The notes under the pieces were generated by a model, which was not told the origin of the DNA, did no database searches, and was given only the letters and a program-made list of their open reading frames with translations. A DNA stretch of 15,001 nt from Tumebacillus_A lipolyticus (GTDB lineage Bacteria > Bacillota > Bacilli > Tumebacillales > Tumebacillaceae). Within the stretch, counting starts at the first letter, position 1. Each line of letters starts with the position of its first letter. The stretch lies in the NCBI RefSeq assembly GCF_042682745.1, contig NZ_JBHUIO010000016.1:1-15001 (forward strand). Reading direction: 5' to 3'. Shown piece after piece: positions 1 to 9,171 of this stretch. Both the position numbers and the translations under genes were made by a program.

Positions 1-76
1 TTGTATCTTGACTCGCATCTCTCTTCGTAACACTCGTTTAGTTTTCAAGGATCAATCATGTTCGCCAGAAGCGACA
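1..76 (-). other. putative rRNA operon leader with boxA-like motif (runs off window)
   Basis: Read on the minus strand, this stretch contains CCTTGAAAACT (positions 40-50) followed by AAACGAG. That resembles the conserved TTTGAAAACT-type segment found in leaders and 16S-23S spacers of Firmicutes rRNA operons. It lies directly downstream of two promoter-like elements and contains no coding potential. I infer that a 16S gene begins beyond position 1 on the minus strand. It could instead be a similar leader for a tRNA operon. No rRNA gene is visible here, so confidence is moderate. Confidence 0.5.
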
Positions 77-82
77 TTGGAT

Positions 83-111
83 AATGTACCACATCGCAAA
101 CTCGATTGCAA
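83..111 (-). promoter_or_regulatory. sigma-A-type promoter P2 of the left (rRNA?) operon
   Basis: On the minus strand there is a -35 TTGCAA (106-111), a 17-bp spacer and a -10 TACATT (83-88), which puts the start near position 76. It is the second of two promoters in tandem immediately before the boxA-like leader, the usual layout for Firmicutes rrn operons. The -10 matches the consensus in four of six positions, so this is a prediction from spacing and context. Confidence 0.5.
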
Positions 112-164
112 CAGGTAATTTTTCGCAAGCTCTCACCGCCAGCTTTCTCGCGGCGACAGGAACC

Positions 165-193
165 ATCATATCATGCGACGCTCATCCTCACAA
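165..193 (-). promoter_or_regulatory. sigma-A-type promoter P1 of the left (rRNA?) operon
   Basis: On the minus strand there is a -35 TTGTGA (188-193), exactly 17 bp, then a -10 TATGAT (165-170). Upstream of the -35 (about 198-225) the minus strand is T/A-rich, with runs such as TTTGTTTCAATTTG, as expected for an UP element. With P2 downstream this makes a tandem promoter pair typical of stable-RNA operons. Confidence 0.55.
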
Positions 194-240
194 TCATGGC
201 GGAAAAACAAATTGAAACAAATCGCCCTGATGTAAAGCAT

Positions 241-273
241 CAAAAGCTCGATCCTCAGCAGATCGAGCTTTTG
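241..273 (-). terminator. intrinsic terminator of the dhb operon (possibly bidirectional)
   Basis: A perfect 13-bp inverted repeat (241-253 with 261-273) has a 7-nt loop. It begins right after the stop codon of the exporter gene (275-277). On the minus strand the distal arm ends in CTTTTG and is followed by a further T-rich stretch. On the plus strand the arm is followed by a run of five T within 10 nt, so it could also stop transcripts from the left. It separates the siderophore operon from the promoters at 83-193. Confidence 0.75.
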
Positions 274-274
274 A

Positions 275-1723
275 TCAGTTTTTCACGCTTGGTGATGCGA
301 CTGCCGTTCCTGCTGTAGAGCGCTTTTGCATCGTCGCTTCCACGTCTGCCGACCGGATGCGCAGCGCGAATGCCAAAGCGATCAGCAAGAAACTTGCGGC
401 GCCGAGCATCGCCACCCGATAGGCGAACAGATCGGGTGCTGCCTGCGCAGACAGATCGGCCGGACTGTTGCCGACCACCGCGAGCAGCGTCGCCAAAACT
501 GCCAGCCCTAAAGCGGAGCCAAGCCTGTTTTGCACCGTGAACAGCGTCGAAGCTCTTCCCATCGAAGCTCCTGGAATCTTGGTGAAGGAGATGATCTGCA
601 CCGCCCCGACCGCTTGCCCCAAGAAAAAGCCGGCAGAGAACATCAGCGCGCGCAACACCCACGGGTTGCTCGTCGTCCCCACCCAGCTTAAGAGCACAAA
701 CACGACAGCCGCGCAGAACAGCGCGATGGCGATCTGTCGCTTGGGCCCCAATCGCGGATAGATCAGCGGCACCAGTTGGGAAGCGACCATCAGACCGAGC
801 GCTTCCGGAAAGGTGACCAGCCCAGCATCCAAGGCGGATGCATGCAGCACGTCCTGATACATCAGCGGAAACACATACAGCATCCCGAGCAGGCCGGACG
901 CGATGAACAGATTGATCAGACCTGATGTCTGAAACAGCCGCTCTTTGAGCAAGCGCAAATCGAGCATCGGCTGGCTGACGCGCAATTCCACAACGACCAG
1001 CAGCGCGATAAAAACAATCCCGAGCAGACCGGTGGTGATGATTTCAGGAGCTGTCCAGCCCCGCGCTGAACCTTGGCTCAGCGCATACACGAGCATCGCA
1101 AATCCAGGAGCGGAGAGCAGGAAGCCTGGCAGATCCAGTTTTCGGACCGAAGGCTCCACATGCTCCCGCAGGAAGTACGCGCCAAACGCCACCGCCAAGA
1201 TACCGAATGGAATGTTGACATAGAACCCCCACCGCCACGACAGCTCATCGGTGAGCAATCCCCCGATGATCGGGCCGAACGCAGGCGCCAGCGCAATCGG
1301 CAGCACCAGATAGCGCGAGAGCTTCACCCGCTCTTGCGGTGGAAACGCGCGAAAGAGCATCGCCATGCCCACAGGCGTGAGCAGCCCGCCCGCCGCCCCT
1401 TGAAAAATTCGGAACAAGGTCAAAGTGCCCAAGCTTTCCGCAAAACCGCACATCGCGGACGCCACGGTGAACAGACCGATGGCGAGCAAAAAGATCCGCT
1501 TGGTTCCAAACCGATCCCCCAGCCACCCGGAGACGGGCAACACCAATGCGAGGCTGACCAGATAGCCCACGTTGATCAAGCTCGATGCGGAGGGCGGCAC
1601 TTGGAACTCCGCACTGATCGTCTTCAGCGCCACGTTTACGATCGTGCCATCCATAGCCGCCATAAACATGGCGACCACATAGAGGATCGCCACCGTGCGC
1701 TTCGGGTTGAGCCAAGCGCTCAT
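275..1723 (-). CDS. MFS transporter, DHA2 (14-TM) family; probable siderophore exporter
   Basis: This 482-residue protein is very hydrophobic throughout, as expected for a 14-segment drug:H+ antiporter-2 carrier in the cytoplasmic membrane. Residues 25-33 (DGTIVNVAL) match the DHA2 signature in the first helix. Residues 66-76 (GWLGDRFGTKR) are the MFS motif A loop between helices 2 and 3. The segment APAFGPIIGG is a motif-C-like antiporter element in helix 5. The start ATG overlaps the stop of the MbtH gene by 4 bp (ATGA), with AGGTGA about 6-7 nt upstream, so the two are likely translationally coupled. As the last gene of a siderophore operon it most likely exports the siderophore or its precursor. 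Bacillus subtilis uses an MFS protein (YmfD) encoded elsewhere. Family assignment is secure; the substrate is inferred from context only. Confidence 0.85.
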   Translation of the reverse strand: MSAWLNPKRTVAILYVVAMFMAAMDGTIVNVALKTISAEFQVPPSASSLINVGYLVSLALVLPVSGWLGDRFGTKRIFLLAIGLFTVASAMCGFAESLGTLTLFRIFQGAAGGLLTPVGMAMLFRAFPPQERVKLSRYLVLPIALAPAFGPIIGGLLTDELSWRWGFYVNIPFGILAVAFGAYFLREHVEPSVRKLDLPGFLLSAPGFAMLVYALSQGSARGWTAPEIITTGLLGIVFIALLVVVELRVSQPMLDLRLLKERLFQTSGLINLFIASGLLGMLYVFPLMYQDVLHASALDAGLVTFPEALGLMVASQLVPLIYPRLGPKRQIAIALFCAAVVFVLLSWVGTTSNPWVLRALMFSAGFFLGQAVGAVQIISFTKIPGASMGRASTLFTVQNRLGSALGLAVLATLLAVVGNSPADLSAQAAPDLFAYRVAMLGAASFLLIALAFALRIRSADVEATMQKRSTAGTAVASPSVKN

Positions 1724-1944
1724 CGCACATCACCTGTCGAAGCACCAGACCCTCCCAAACTGTTCGGTCGCAGATCGTTCCAGTTCGAGTTGATATATTC
1801 CAGACACGCAGCTCTGCTCTCCTGTCCGAACACAACGTCCCAACCGATCGGTACGAGCGAAATGGCAGGCCAGAGCGAGTGCTGGCCCTCCTGATTTCTC
1901 AAAACAAAATAGGTGCCGTTCGTCAATTCAAATGGATTGGTCAT
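1720..1944 (-). CDS. MbtH-like protein, NRPS adenylation-domain partner
   Basis: This 74-residue protein carries the MbtH family pattern: Asn17, Glu19, Gln21, then SLWP (23-26), P32-x-G-W35, C47, YI (50-51), W55, D57, RP (59-60) and SL (62-63). MbtH-like proteins bind the A domains of NRPSs and aid their folding or activity. I chose the ATG at 1944 because it is followed by the typical MTNPFE start and is preceded by AAGGAG 7 nt upstream; an upstream ATG at 2025 in the same frame would add 27 non-family residues. The gene overlaps the end of dhbF by 17 bp and the exporter by 4 bp, so the three are likely coupled. The last ten residues or so are a Gly/Ser-rich tail beyond the family core. Confidence 0.93.
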   Translation of the reverse strand: MTNPFELTNGTYFVLRNQEGQHSLWPAISLVPIGWDVVFGQESRAACLEYINSNWNDLRPNSLGGSGASTGDVR

Positions 1945-4900
1945 AGACAATCTCCTTCGCATTTGCTTGTGGCGTTTCGCCGTGCAGATCTCGCAGCTTG
2001 GCGGCGAGAACCTGCCCGATTTCAACCAGCGGCTCCGGCTGGCAGAGGTCTTTATGGCGACAGTCGATCTCGATCTGCTCGATGTTGCCCTTTAGATACG
2101 GAATCCACGTTTCCGGTTCGATCGGATCAAACCAGTCTGGGATCACCGTCGATCGGAAAAACAGCAGATCCCCTTCATACGCTCGCGGCACGTACTCGCC
2201 CAAGATGCGAACCGAATTTACGTACGTCTCTTTTAGATTGAGAATCGTCTCCTCATTCAAGCTTGCCAACGCGCTGCCATCGCTCTGCAAGATCTCGACC
2301 GCACTGGCGATATCCAGCGGTTTGTCCCCCATGCTGTCCGGGTCGTAACCGCCCAAAGCGAGCAGCGCGATCAACGCTTCCTCCTCGCTCGGCCCTTTCT
2401 CGATCGGCAGGAAGTGGCTCGGATAGGAATCGAGCATGACCAACAGCGACACTTCTTCCCCTTGATCTTGCAAAAGAACGGCCATCGCTTGTATGACATT
2501 GCCGCCGAGCGACCACCCTAACAGATGATAGGGGCCATGTGGTTGCACGTTGCGAATCTGTTCGAGATAATCGATCGCCATCTCTTCGAGCGTTTGCGGA
2601 AACCCTGTGCGCTCCGAGATGCCTCGCGCCTGCAATCCGTAGATCGGAATATCAGTTCCCAGGTGCTTCATCAGGCCGGCGTAGCACCAGCTCAATCCGC
2701 CCGCCGGATGCACGCAGAACAGCGGAGTCTTGTCGCCTCCCGTTCGCAGCGGCAGCAAAACTTCCAGCGCGCTTTGGCTGGTTCCCATCTCCAACAGCTC
2801 GGAGAGCGCTGCGACGGTCGGCGCTTCAAACAGGTTGCCAATTCCTAAGTCGATGCCGAGATCCTCGCGAATCCGGCTCGTCAGACGAACTGCCAACAGA
2901 GAATGACCGCCCAGATCGAAGAAACCGTCATCGATGCTGACCCGCGGCAAGGACAGAACTTCGGCGAACAGATCGCAGAGAATCTCTTCTTGCGGAGTCC
3001 GCGGACCCCGACCTGTCGCCGACAAGGTGATCTCCGGTGCTGGCAACGCTTTGCGATCCAATTTGCCGTTGGGGGTAAGTGGCAACTCCGCCACAGACAC
3101 AAAGGCAAAAGGCACCATGTAATCGGGCAGGCTCGCCGAGACGAATCGCCGCAGTTCGATCGGCTCAGGGCTTTCTGGCCCATCGGACACCACATACGCC
3201 ACCAGCCGCTGATCGCCCGGCTGGTCTTCACGAACAATCACCGCGACCTGCACGATCTTCTCGTGCCGGATAAGCGCCGCCTCGATTTCACCCAATTCGA
3301 TCCGAAACCCGCGAATCTTGATCTGCTGATCAGCACGGCCATAGTAATCTAACGAGCCGTCAGGAAGCCAACGGGCAAGATCGCCCGTGCGATACATGCG
3401 TGAACCCGCCACCCCGAACGGGTCGGCGACAAACCGCTCCGCCGTCAACCCCGGACGTCCGAAGTAGCCGCGCGCCAGCCCCTCGCCCGCCACGTACATC
3501 TCGCCGACGACGCCGGGAGGAACAGGCTGTAGCGCCGCGTCCAGCACATAGACGCGCAGGTCGACAATGCCTTTCCCGATCAAACTGTTCGCCCTCCGCG
3601 CCGCCACTTCCCGATCGAGCGCATTGTAGGTGACATGCACCGTCGTCTCCGTGATTCCATACATGTTGATCAGCTTCGGGAAACTGTCAGGATGACGATC
3701 ATACCAGTCTTCAAGGCGGCTCAGGTCGAGCGCTTCACCGCCGAAAATGATCGAGCGAAGCGCGAGCGTCCTTCCGACATCAGCATGCTCTCTGTCTGCC
3801 TGCATCAATTGATAGAATGCAGACGGGGTCTGGTTGAGCACCGTAACTCGCTCGCGTGCCAGCAGCTGTAAAAACTCCACCGGTGATCGGCTGGTCGTAT
3901 GTGGCACCACGACGAGCTTGCCGCCGTGCAGCAGCGGACCCCAGATCTCCCAGACGGAGAAGTCGAACGCGTAGGAATGGAACATCGTCCACACGTCTGC
4001 CGAATCAAACCGGAACCAATGCTCGGTCGAAGCGAACAGCCGCACCACATTTTGATGCGGGATGACCACCCCTTTCGGTCGACCTGTCGAACCGGATGTA
4101 TAGATGATGTAAGCAGGGTGGAAAGGGGACAGGCTCGATTTTCGATCCAGATCGCCCAGATTGGTTGTCGCTTTCTTTTGCAATCGTTCCACAGTTGCCA
4201 GATCATCGAGCACGATCTTGCTCATGTCTCCCATCTCCGGCAGGTCGGCATGGACGGTTGAGTTTGTGATCAAGCAGACGGGCTGCGTGTCGGAGAGCAT
4301 GAAGGAGATCCGTTCTGCCGGATATTCCGGGTCTAACGGCAGATAGGTTCCGCCAGCTTTGAGCACAGCCAACAGCCCGACGATCATCTCCACAGCTCGC
4401 GGCAAAGCGAGCGCGACGATCCGCTCCGGGCCCACGCCGTATTCGATCAGCAGATGGGCCAATCGATTGGCGCGCTCGTTCAACTCCGCGTAGCTCAGCG
4501 CTTCGCCCTCGCAGGTTACCGCCACCGCCTCTGGACTGCGAGCCACCTGTGCCTCAAACAACTGCGGCAGAGTTGCTGGCAGGACTTCCTGCGGCGCTCC
4601 ATTCCACTGTTCAAGGATCATCTGCCGCTCGTCCGGCGCAAGGATCGGCAGACGCCCGATCGGCTGGTCAGGGTCGGTCGCAGCAGCTTCCAACAAGCGC
4701 AGCAGACGGGTCGAGATCGCCTCCGCCGTCTCCCGTTTAAACAGATCTGTGCTGAATTCCAGCAGGCCGTCGATCCCATCTGGCGACCCGTCAGCCGCGC
4801 GGCGCTCGCGAAGTTCCACCGTCAGATCAAATTTCGAAGCCCCGACCGGATGCAGCTGAAGGCTCGTTTGCAGACCGGGCAGATCGAGCGTCGGGTCGGG

Positions 4901-7900
4901 CGTATTTTGGAACACGAACATCAGTTGAAACAGCGGATGTCTGGAGCGGGAGCGCACCGGGTTTAACACTTCGACAAGGCGCTCAAACGGCACATCCTGA
5001 TGCTCATACGCTTCCAGATTCACCAGGCGAACCCGATCGATCAGCTCGCAGAAGCTCGGGTCTCCAGACGTGTCTGTCCGCAGCACCAGCGTGTTGATAA
5101 ACAGACCGACCAGATCATCGAGCGCATCGTCGCTGCGCCCCGCGATCGGACTCCCGATCGGAATGTCCGTTCCTGCTCCCAGTCGGGTGAGCAAGGCGAC
5201 AAGACCGGCCTGCAGCACCATGAACAGACTGGCTCGGTTCACCCGAGCGAGCGAAAGTAAGTTATTGTGCAGCTCCGGCTCGATGCAAAAATCGATCGTC
5301 TCGCCGAGGTAGCTTGCGCTCGCGGGGCGGGGATAGTCGGTGGGAAGCTCCAGCTGATCGGGCAGATTTTGCAACTTTTGCGTCCAATAGTCGAGCTGAG
5401 TTGCGATCAAGCTGTTCTCATCGCTTTCGCTTCCCAGCAGCCGATCTTGCCAGAGCGCATAATCGGCATATTGCACAGGCAACGGTTTCCAAGCTGGAAG
5501 TTCCTCTTTGCATCGTGCAGCATAGGCGAACGCAAGATCGCGAGCGAGCGGATGGAGCGACCAACCATCGCCGATCACATGGTGCAACAGCAGCAGCAAC
5601 ACATGATCGTCCGGCCCGAGCACGAACAGCTGCGCGCGAAACGCCGGTTTATCTGCGAGGTCAAACCGGTAGCGCGCCGCCTCGCTCAGCAGTTGCGAGA
5701 ACTCCTCCTCGCATGTCTCGACAACCAGCAAGGGCACCTCAGCATCTGCTGGGTCCAAGATCAGCTGCTGCGAGCTGCCCATCGCTTCTGGAAAGATCGT
5801 GCGCAGCGTCTCATGCCTTCCCACCACATCGCGAAGTGCCGCCTGCAGAGCAGCGCGGTTCAGATCACCGCGCAGACGTGCCACCAGCGGAATGTTGTAG
5901 GTCGGGCTCGGCCCCTCCAAACAGTGCAAAAACCACAGCCGCCGCTGGGCAAAAGACAGCGGAATTTCATCAGGCCGCACCGCCTGTCGCACCACCGGTC
6001 GAGCGCTCTGCGCCTGATCGAGCCGTTTGATCAGGCTCGCAACAGTCGGCGCTTCAAACAGATTGCCGATCGAAAGCTCGACGCCAAACGCCTCGCGGAT
6101 GCGGATCATCAGCCGTCCGCCGAGCAGAGAATGTCCGCCCAGCTCAAAAAATCCATCATCGATCCCCACCCGCGGCAGGGAGAGCACCTCAGCAAACAGA
6201 TCGCACAGAATCTCCTCTTGCGGAGTCCGCGGGCCCCGCCCGGTGACGATCAGGCTGAAGTCGGGCGCTGGCAACGCCTTGCGGTCGATCTTGCCGTTCG
6301 GGGTCTGTGGCAACCGATCGAGCATGACGATCGCCGAAGGCACCATGTAATCGGGCAGACTTTCTGCGATCGTCTGGCGGAGTTCTGCCAGATCGAGATC
6401 GACTTCTCGGCCAGTCACAACATAGGCGGTGAGGCGCTTGTCGCCAGGCGTGTCTTCGCGGACGAGCACCGCAACCCGCTCAACGCCAGCCTGCCGCGCA
6501 AGCACCGCCTCGACCTCACCCGTCTCGATGCGGAACCCACGGATTTTAATCTGGTGGTCAGACCGGCCCACATAGTCTAAAGCGCCGTCTTTCCGCCACT
6601 TGACCAAATCCCCGGTGCGATACATCCGGCTGCCCGGCGCACCGAACGGGTTGGCGACAAATCGCTCCGCCGTCAGATCAGGTCGATGCAGATACCCGCG
6701 CGCCACCCCATCTCCGGCGATGTAGAGATCGCCGACCACGCCTTGTGGCACAGGCTGTAAGCCGGAGTCCAGCACATAGACCTGCGTGTTCCAGATCGGA
6801 CGACCGATCGGCGGAGTTCCCTCAGCCCGGGACTCGATCGACGCAGCTGTCGACCAGATCGTGGTCTCTGTCGGTCCGTAGAGGTTGGTGATCGGACAAT
6901 TCAAGCCCTGCATCGCAGACTGAAGCGCTGTGGGAAGCGCCTCGCCGCCCACCAGCACGCGAAAGCCCTGGAGCGCCTCGGGGCTGTGCGCCACCAGCGC
7001 TTGCCACAGCGTCGGGGTGGCCTGCATGATCGTGGCGCCCGATGCTGCGATTCGCTTCGCCAGCACGGTCGGCTCTTGAATCACCATCTTGGGCGCCAGG
7101 ACGACCGAAGCGCCGCTGACCAGCGGCAGGTACACTTCGAGCGCCGAGATATCGAACGCGACCGTCGTGACGGCGAACAGCCGATCCTGAACGCCTAGTT
7201 GGAAGCGCTCCTGCATTGCCAGAAGGAAATTGGTCAAGTTGGCGTGGGTGATGACGACCCCTTTTGGTCTTCCGGTCGAGCCGGACGTATAGATCACATA
7301 GGCGGGATGCGCGGGAGACCAGCTCGTATGTCGCTCCTCGGCGCGGAGTGCAGCGCCGGAGAACTGCGCGATCCGCGCTTCCGTCTCAGGCGCGTCGAGC
7401 ACGATTTTGGTCACTGTGCTTTGATCGGACAGGTTGGAAGCGACCTCCGTGTTGGTGATCATGCACACCGGCTTTGCATCCTCGATCATGTAGGTGATCC
7501 GATCTTCTGGAAAGTCGGGGTCAAGCGGCAGATAGGCCGCTCCCGCCTTCAGCACCGCGAGCATCGCGACGACCAGATCGACCGTCCTCGGCAGCGCGAT
7601 GGCGACGATGCCCTCCGCGCCCACCCCTTGCGCGATCAGCAGCCGCGCCAGTCGATTGGCCCGCGCCGCAAGCTCCGCGTAGGTCAGAGCGCTCTCCTCA
7701 CCGATCACAGCAGAAGCGTGCGGACGATGCGCCGCTTGCCCTGCGAACAGCTCAACCACACTCGACCGCTCGACCTGATGCGCGGTCGCATTCCAATCGA
7801 TCAACACCTGTTGGCGTTCCTCCGGCAAGACCAAGTCAAAACTGCCGATCGGCAGTTGCGGGTCGACAGCCCCCACCCGTTCCAGAAGCTGAAGCAATCG

Positions 7901-9139
7901 CTGTTGATGCGCGTGCAGATCGCGCGCATCATAAACCGCAGGATTCGCATCCATGTTGATGTGCAACCCGCTGCCATCCGAACGGTCATACACATTGATC
8001 GACAGGTCATCGACCGGCCCTGCCGAAAGGTTGTGCATGATTCCCCGCTGCCCAGCAAAGTTCAGCGCATAATCGAAAGGCATGATGTTGATCTGCGGGC
8101 CGAACAGCCTCCGATTCTCGCCGAGCAGCTTCAAGTCGCGACGCAGTTCCTCGTGCCGATATTTTTGATGGATGCGAGCTTGGCGCACCTCCGCCGCGAT
8201 CTGTGCGGCCAAGTCGGCCAAGCTCATGTCGGGAGCAACAGACACCCTCAGCGGGATCAGGTTCATCACCATGCTGGGAATCCGCAGCGAGACAGAGCCG
8301 AGGCGGCTCATCATCGGCAGTCCGAGCACAACTTCGCTTGCCCCGGTCAGCCGATGCACGTAGATCGCAGCGGCTGCCAGCACGAGGTCTGACCAGCCTG
8401 TCATCATTTTGGTCGCGTTAGCTTTCAGAAGGGCCGTGCCAGAAGCGGTCATCCGCACAGTCTGCCGCAGAAAGCTCCGGGACGTTTGCGGGGCCCGGTC
8501 GGCCAGACTGACCACCTCCGGTTGGTCTGCAAAGCGCTCCAGCCAAAAATCTCGATCTTTCATATACTGTTCGGACGCACGATAGTTCAGATCTTCCTCG
8601 ACGATCGCCCGCAGCGCGCCAAATTCGCCTTTCTCGTCCGTCTTGCCCGCCATCAGCGCCGTGTAAATTTTCGCCACGCGCTGCGCCAGCAGCGAGACGC
8701 CATAACCGTCGATCGCGATGTGATGAATGCGTTGATACCAGAGAAACCGATCTTCCGCCACTTGCAACAGCGCTTCCGAAAAAAGCGGGCCGTATCGAAG
8801 ATCGACAGGCTGAGCCAAGTCTGCCCGCATCCACGCGATCGCTTCACCCATCGGATCGGACTCGGCGCTGACGTCCACCTGGTGCAACGACCAATCTCGC
8901 TCCGTGGCGAGGAACTGCCACGGCCCTTCATGATCCTCGTCAAATCGGAGGTGCAACGTCTCCGCCTCCGCCACAGCTTGTCGCAGCGCGACCTCGAACA
9001 GCTCCCGATTCACAGAACCTTGGATCTCTATGTATTCGCCGGTGTTGTAGATCGGGTTTTCTCCATCCAGCTTTTGCGCAAACCATATGCCAGACTGCGC
9101 ACCCGTCAAGGACCACCGAACATCAGGAGAGTTCCGCAT
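1928..9139 (-). CDS. dhbF: bacillibactin-type nonribosomal peptide synthetase, C-A(Gly)-T-C-A(Thr)-T-TE
   Basis: This 2403-residue synthetase is close to the length of B. subtilis DhbF. Domains in order: condensation 1 (about 10-440, HHIAIDG with His139/His140 and Asp144), adenylation 1 (465-960, Asp663 in FDISALE, P-loop YTSGSTGRPKG), carrier 1 (GGHSL, Ser1004), condensation 2 (1055-1490, HHVIGDG with His1186/His1187 and Asp1191), adenylation 2 (1520-2020, Asp1726 in FDFSVWE), carrier 2 (Ser2080), and thioesterase (2130-2385, GWSLGG with Ser2210; candidate Asp in MLDSYP and His in CRHKDL). Aligned by eye to GrsA, the A1 specificity residues read DILQLGLIWK (the Gly code) and A2 reads DFWNIGMVHK (the Thr code). 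It should accept DHB from DhbB, add Gly and Thr, and cyclotrimerise on the TE. ATG at 9139 has AAGGAGGT about 9 nt upstream, 32 bp after dhbB. No frameshift or missing active residue was seen. Confidence 0.97.
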   Translation of the reverse strand: MRNSPDVRWSLTGAQSGIWFAQKLDGENPIYNTGEYIEIQGSVNRELFEVALRQAVAEAETLHLRFDEDHEGPWQFLATERDWSLHQVDVSAESDPMGEAIAWMRADLAQPVDLRYGPLFSEALLQVAEDRFLWYQRIHHIAIDGYGVSLLAQRVAKIYTALMAGKTDEKGEFGALRAIVEEDLNYRASEQYMKDRDFWLERFADQPEVVSLADRAPQTSRSFLRQTVRMTASGTALLKANATKMMTGWSDLVLAAAAIYVHRLTGASEVVLGLPMMSRLGSVSLRIPSMVMNLIPLRVSVAPDMSLADLAAQIAAEVRQARIHQKYRHEELRRDLKLLGENRRLFGPQINIMPFDYALNFAGQRGIMHNLSAGPVDDLSINVYDRSDGSGLHINMDANPAVYDARDLHAHQQRLLQLLERVGAVDPQLPIGSFDLVLPEERQQVLIDWNATAHQVERSSVVELFAGQAAHRPHASAVIGEESALTYAELAARANRLARLLIAQGVGAEGIVAIALPRTVDLVVAMLAVLKAGAAYLPLDPDFPEDRITYMIEDAKPVCMITNTEVASNLSDQSTVTKIVLDAPETEARIAQFSGAALRAEERHTSWSPAHPAYVIYTSGSTGRPKGVVITHANLTNFLLAMQERFQLGVQDRLFAVTTVAFDISALEVYLPLVSGASVVLAPKMVIQEPTVLAKRIAASGATIMQATPTLWQALVAHSPEALQGFRVLVGGEALPTALQSAMQGLNCPITNLYGPTETTIWSTAASIESRAEGTPPIGRPIWNTQVYVLDSGLQPVPQGVVGDLYIAGDGVARGYLHRPDLTAERFVANPFGAPGSRMYRTGDLVKWRKDGALDYVGRSDHQIKIRGFRIETGEVEAVLARQAGVERVAVLVREDTPGDKRLTAYVVTGREVDLDLAELRQTIAESLPDYMVPSAIVMLDRLPQTPNGKIDRKALPAPDFSLIVTGRGPRTPQEEILCDLFAEVLSLPRVGIDDGFFELGGHSLLGGRLMIRIREAFGVELSIGNLFEAPTVASLIKRLDQAQSARPVVRQAVRPDEIPLSFAQRRLWFLHCLEGPSPTYNIPLVARLRGDLNRAALQAALRDVVGRHETLRTIFPEAMGSSQQLILDPADAEVPLLVVETCEEEFSQLLSEAARYRFDLADKPAFRAQLFVLGPDDHVLLLLLHHVIGDGWSLHPLARDLAFAYAARCKEELPAWKPLPVQYADYALWQDRLLGSESDENSLIATQLDYWTQKLQNLPDQLELPTDYPRPASASYLGETIDFCIEPELHNNLLSLARVNRASLFMVLQAGLVALLTRLGAGTDIPIGSPIAGRSDDALDDLVGLFINTLVLRTDTSGDPSFCELIDRVRLVNLEAYEHQDVPFERLVEVLNPVRSRSRHPLFQLMFVFQNTPDPTLDLPGLQTSLQLHPVGASKFDLTVELRERRAADGSPDGIDGLLEFSTDLFKRETAEAISTRLLRLLEAAATDPDQPIGRLPILAPDERQMILEQWNGAPQEVLPATLPQLFEAQVARSPEAVAVTCEGEALSYAELNERANRLAHLLIEYGVGPERIVALALPRAVEMIVGLLAVLKAGGTYLPLDPEYPAERISFMLSDTQPVCLITNSTVHADLPEMGDMSKIVLDDLATVERLQKKATTNLGDLDRKSSLSPFHPAYIIYTSGSTGRPKGVVIPHQNVVRLFASTEHWFRFDSADVWTMFHSYAFDFSVWEIWGPLLHGGKLVVVPHTTSRSPVEFLQLLARERVTVLNQTPSAFYQLMQADREHADVGRTLALRSIIFGGEALDLSRLEDWYDRHPDSFPKLINMYGITETTVHVTYNALDREVAARRANSLIGKGIVDLRVYVLDAALQPVPPGVVGEMYVAGEGLARGYFGRPGLTAERFVADPFGVAGSRMYRTGDLARWLPDGSLDYYGRADQQIKIRGFRIELGEIEAALIRHEKIVQVAVIVREDQPGDQRLVAYVVSDGPESPEPIELRRFVSASLPDYMVPFAFVSVAELPLTPNGKLDRKALPAPEITLSATGRGPRTPQEEILCDLFAEVLSLPRVSIDDGFFDLGGHSLLAVRLTSRIREDLGIDLGIGNLFEAPTVAALSELLEMGTSQSALEVLLPLRTGGDKTPLFCVHPAGGLSWCYAGLMKHLGTDIPIYGLQARGISERTGFPQTLEEMAIDYLEQIRNVQPHGPYHLLGWSLGGNVIQAMAVLLQDQGEEVSLLVMLDSYPSHFLPIEKGPSEEEALIALLALGGYDPDSMGDKPLDIASAVEILQSDGSALASLNEETILNLKETYVNSVRILGEYVPRAYEGDLLFFRSTVIPDWFDPIEPETWIPYLKGNIEQIEIDCRHKDLCQPEPLVEIGQVLAAKLRDLHGETPQANAKEIVYDQSI

Positions 9140-9171
9140 GGTTTCCTACCTCCTTTTCCAATCGAAACACT

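Noticed and set aside
106..318. Small plus-strand frame (70 codons) at the left end
   Set aside because: It overlaps the predicted rrn promoters and the dhb terminator, and no family or RBS was recognised.
1945..2025. Longer N-terminus for the MbtH protein from the ATG at 2025
   Set aside because: Adds 27 residues read from within dhbF with no family similarity; the ATG at 1944 has AAGGAG at good spacing and the usual family start.
5267..6580. Plus-strand open frame of 437 codons inside dhbF
   Set aside because: It is antisense to conserved NRPS domains, has no recognisable domain, and is explained by GC-rich codon use of dhbF leaving the opposite strand open. The same applies to 7199-8392.
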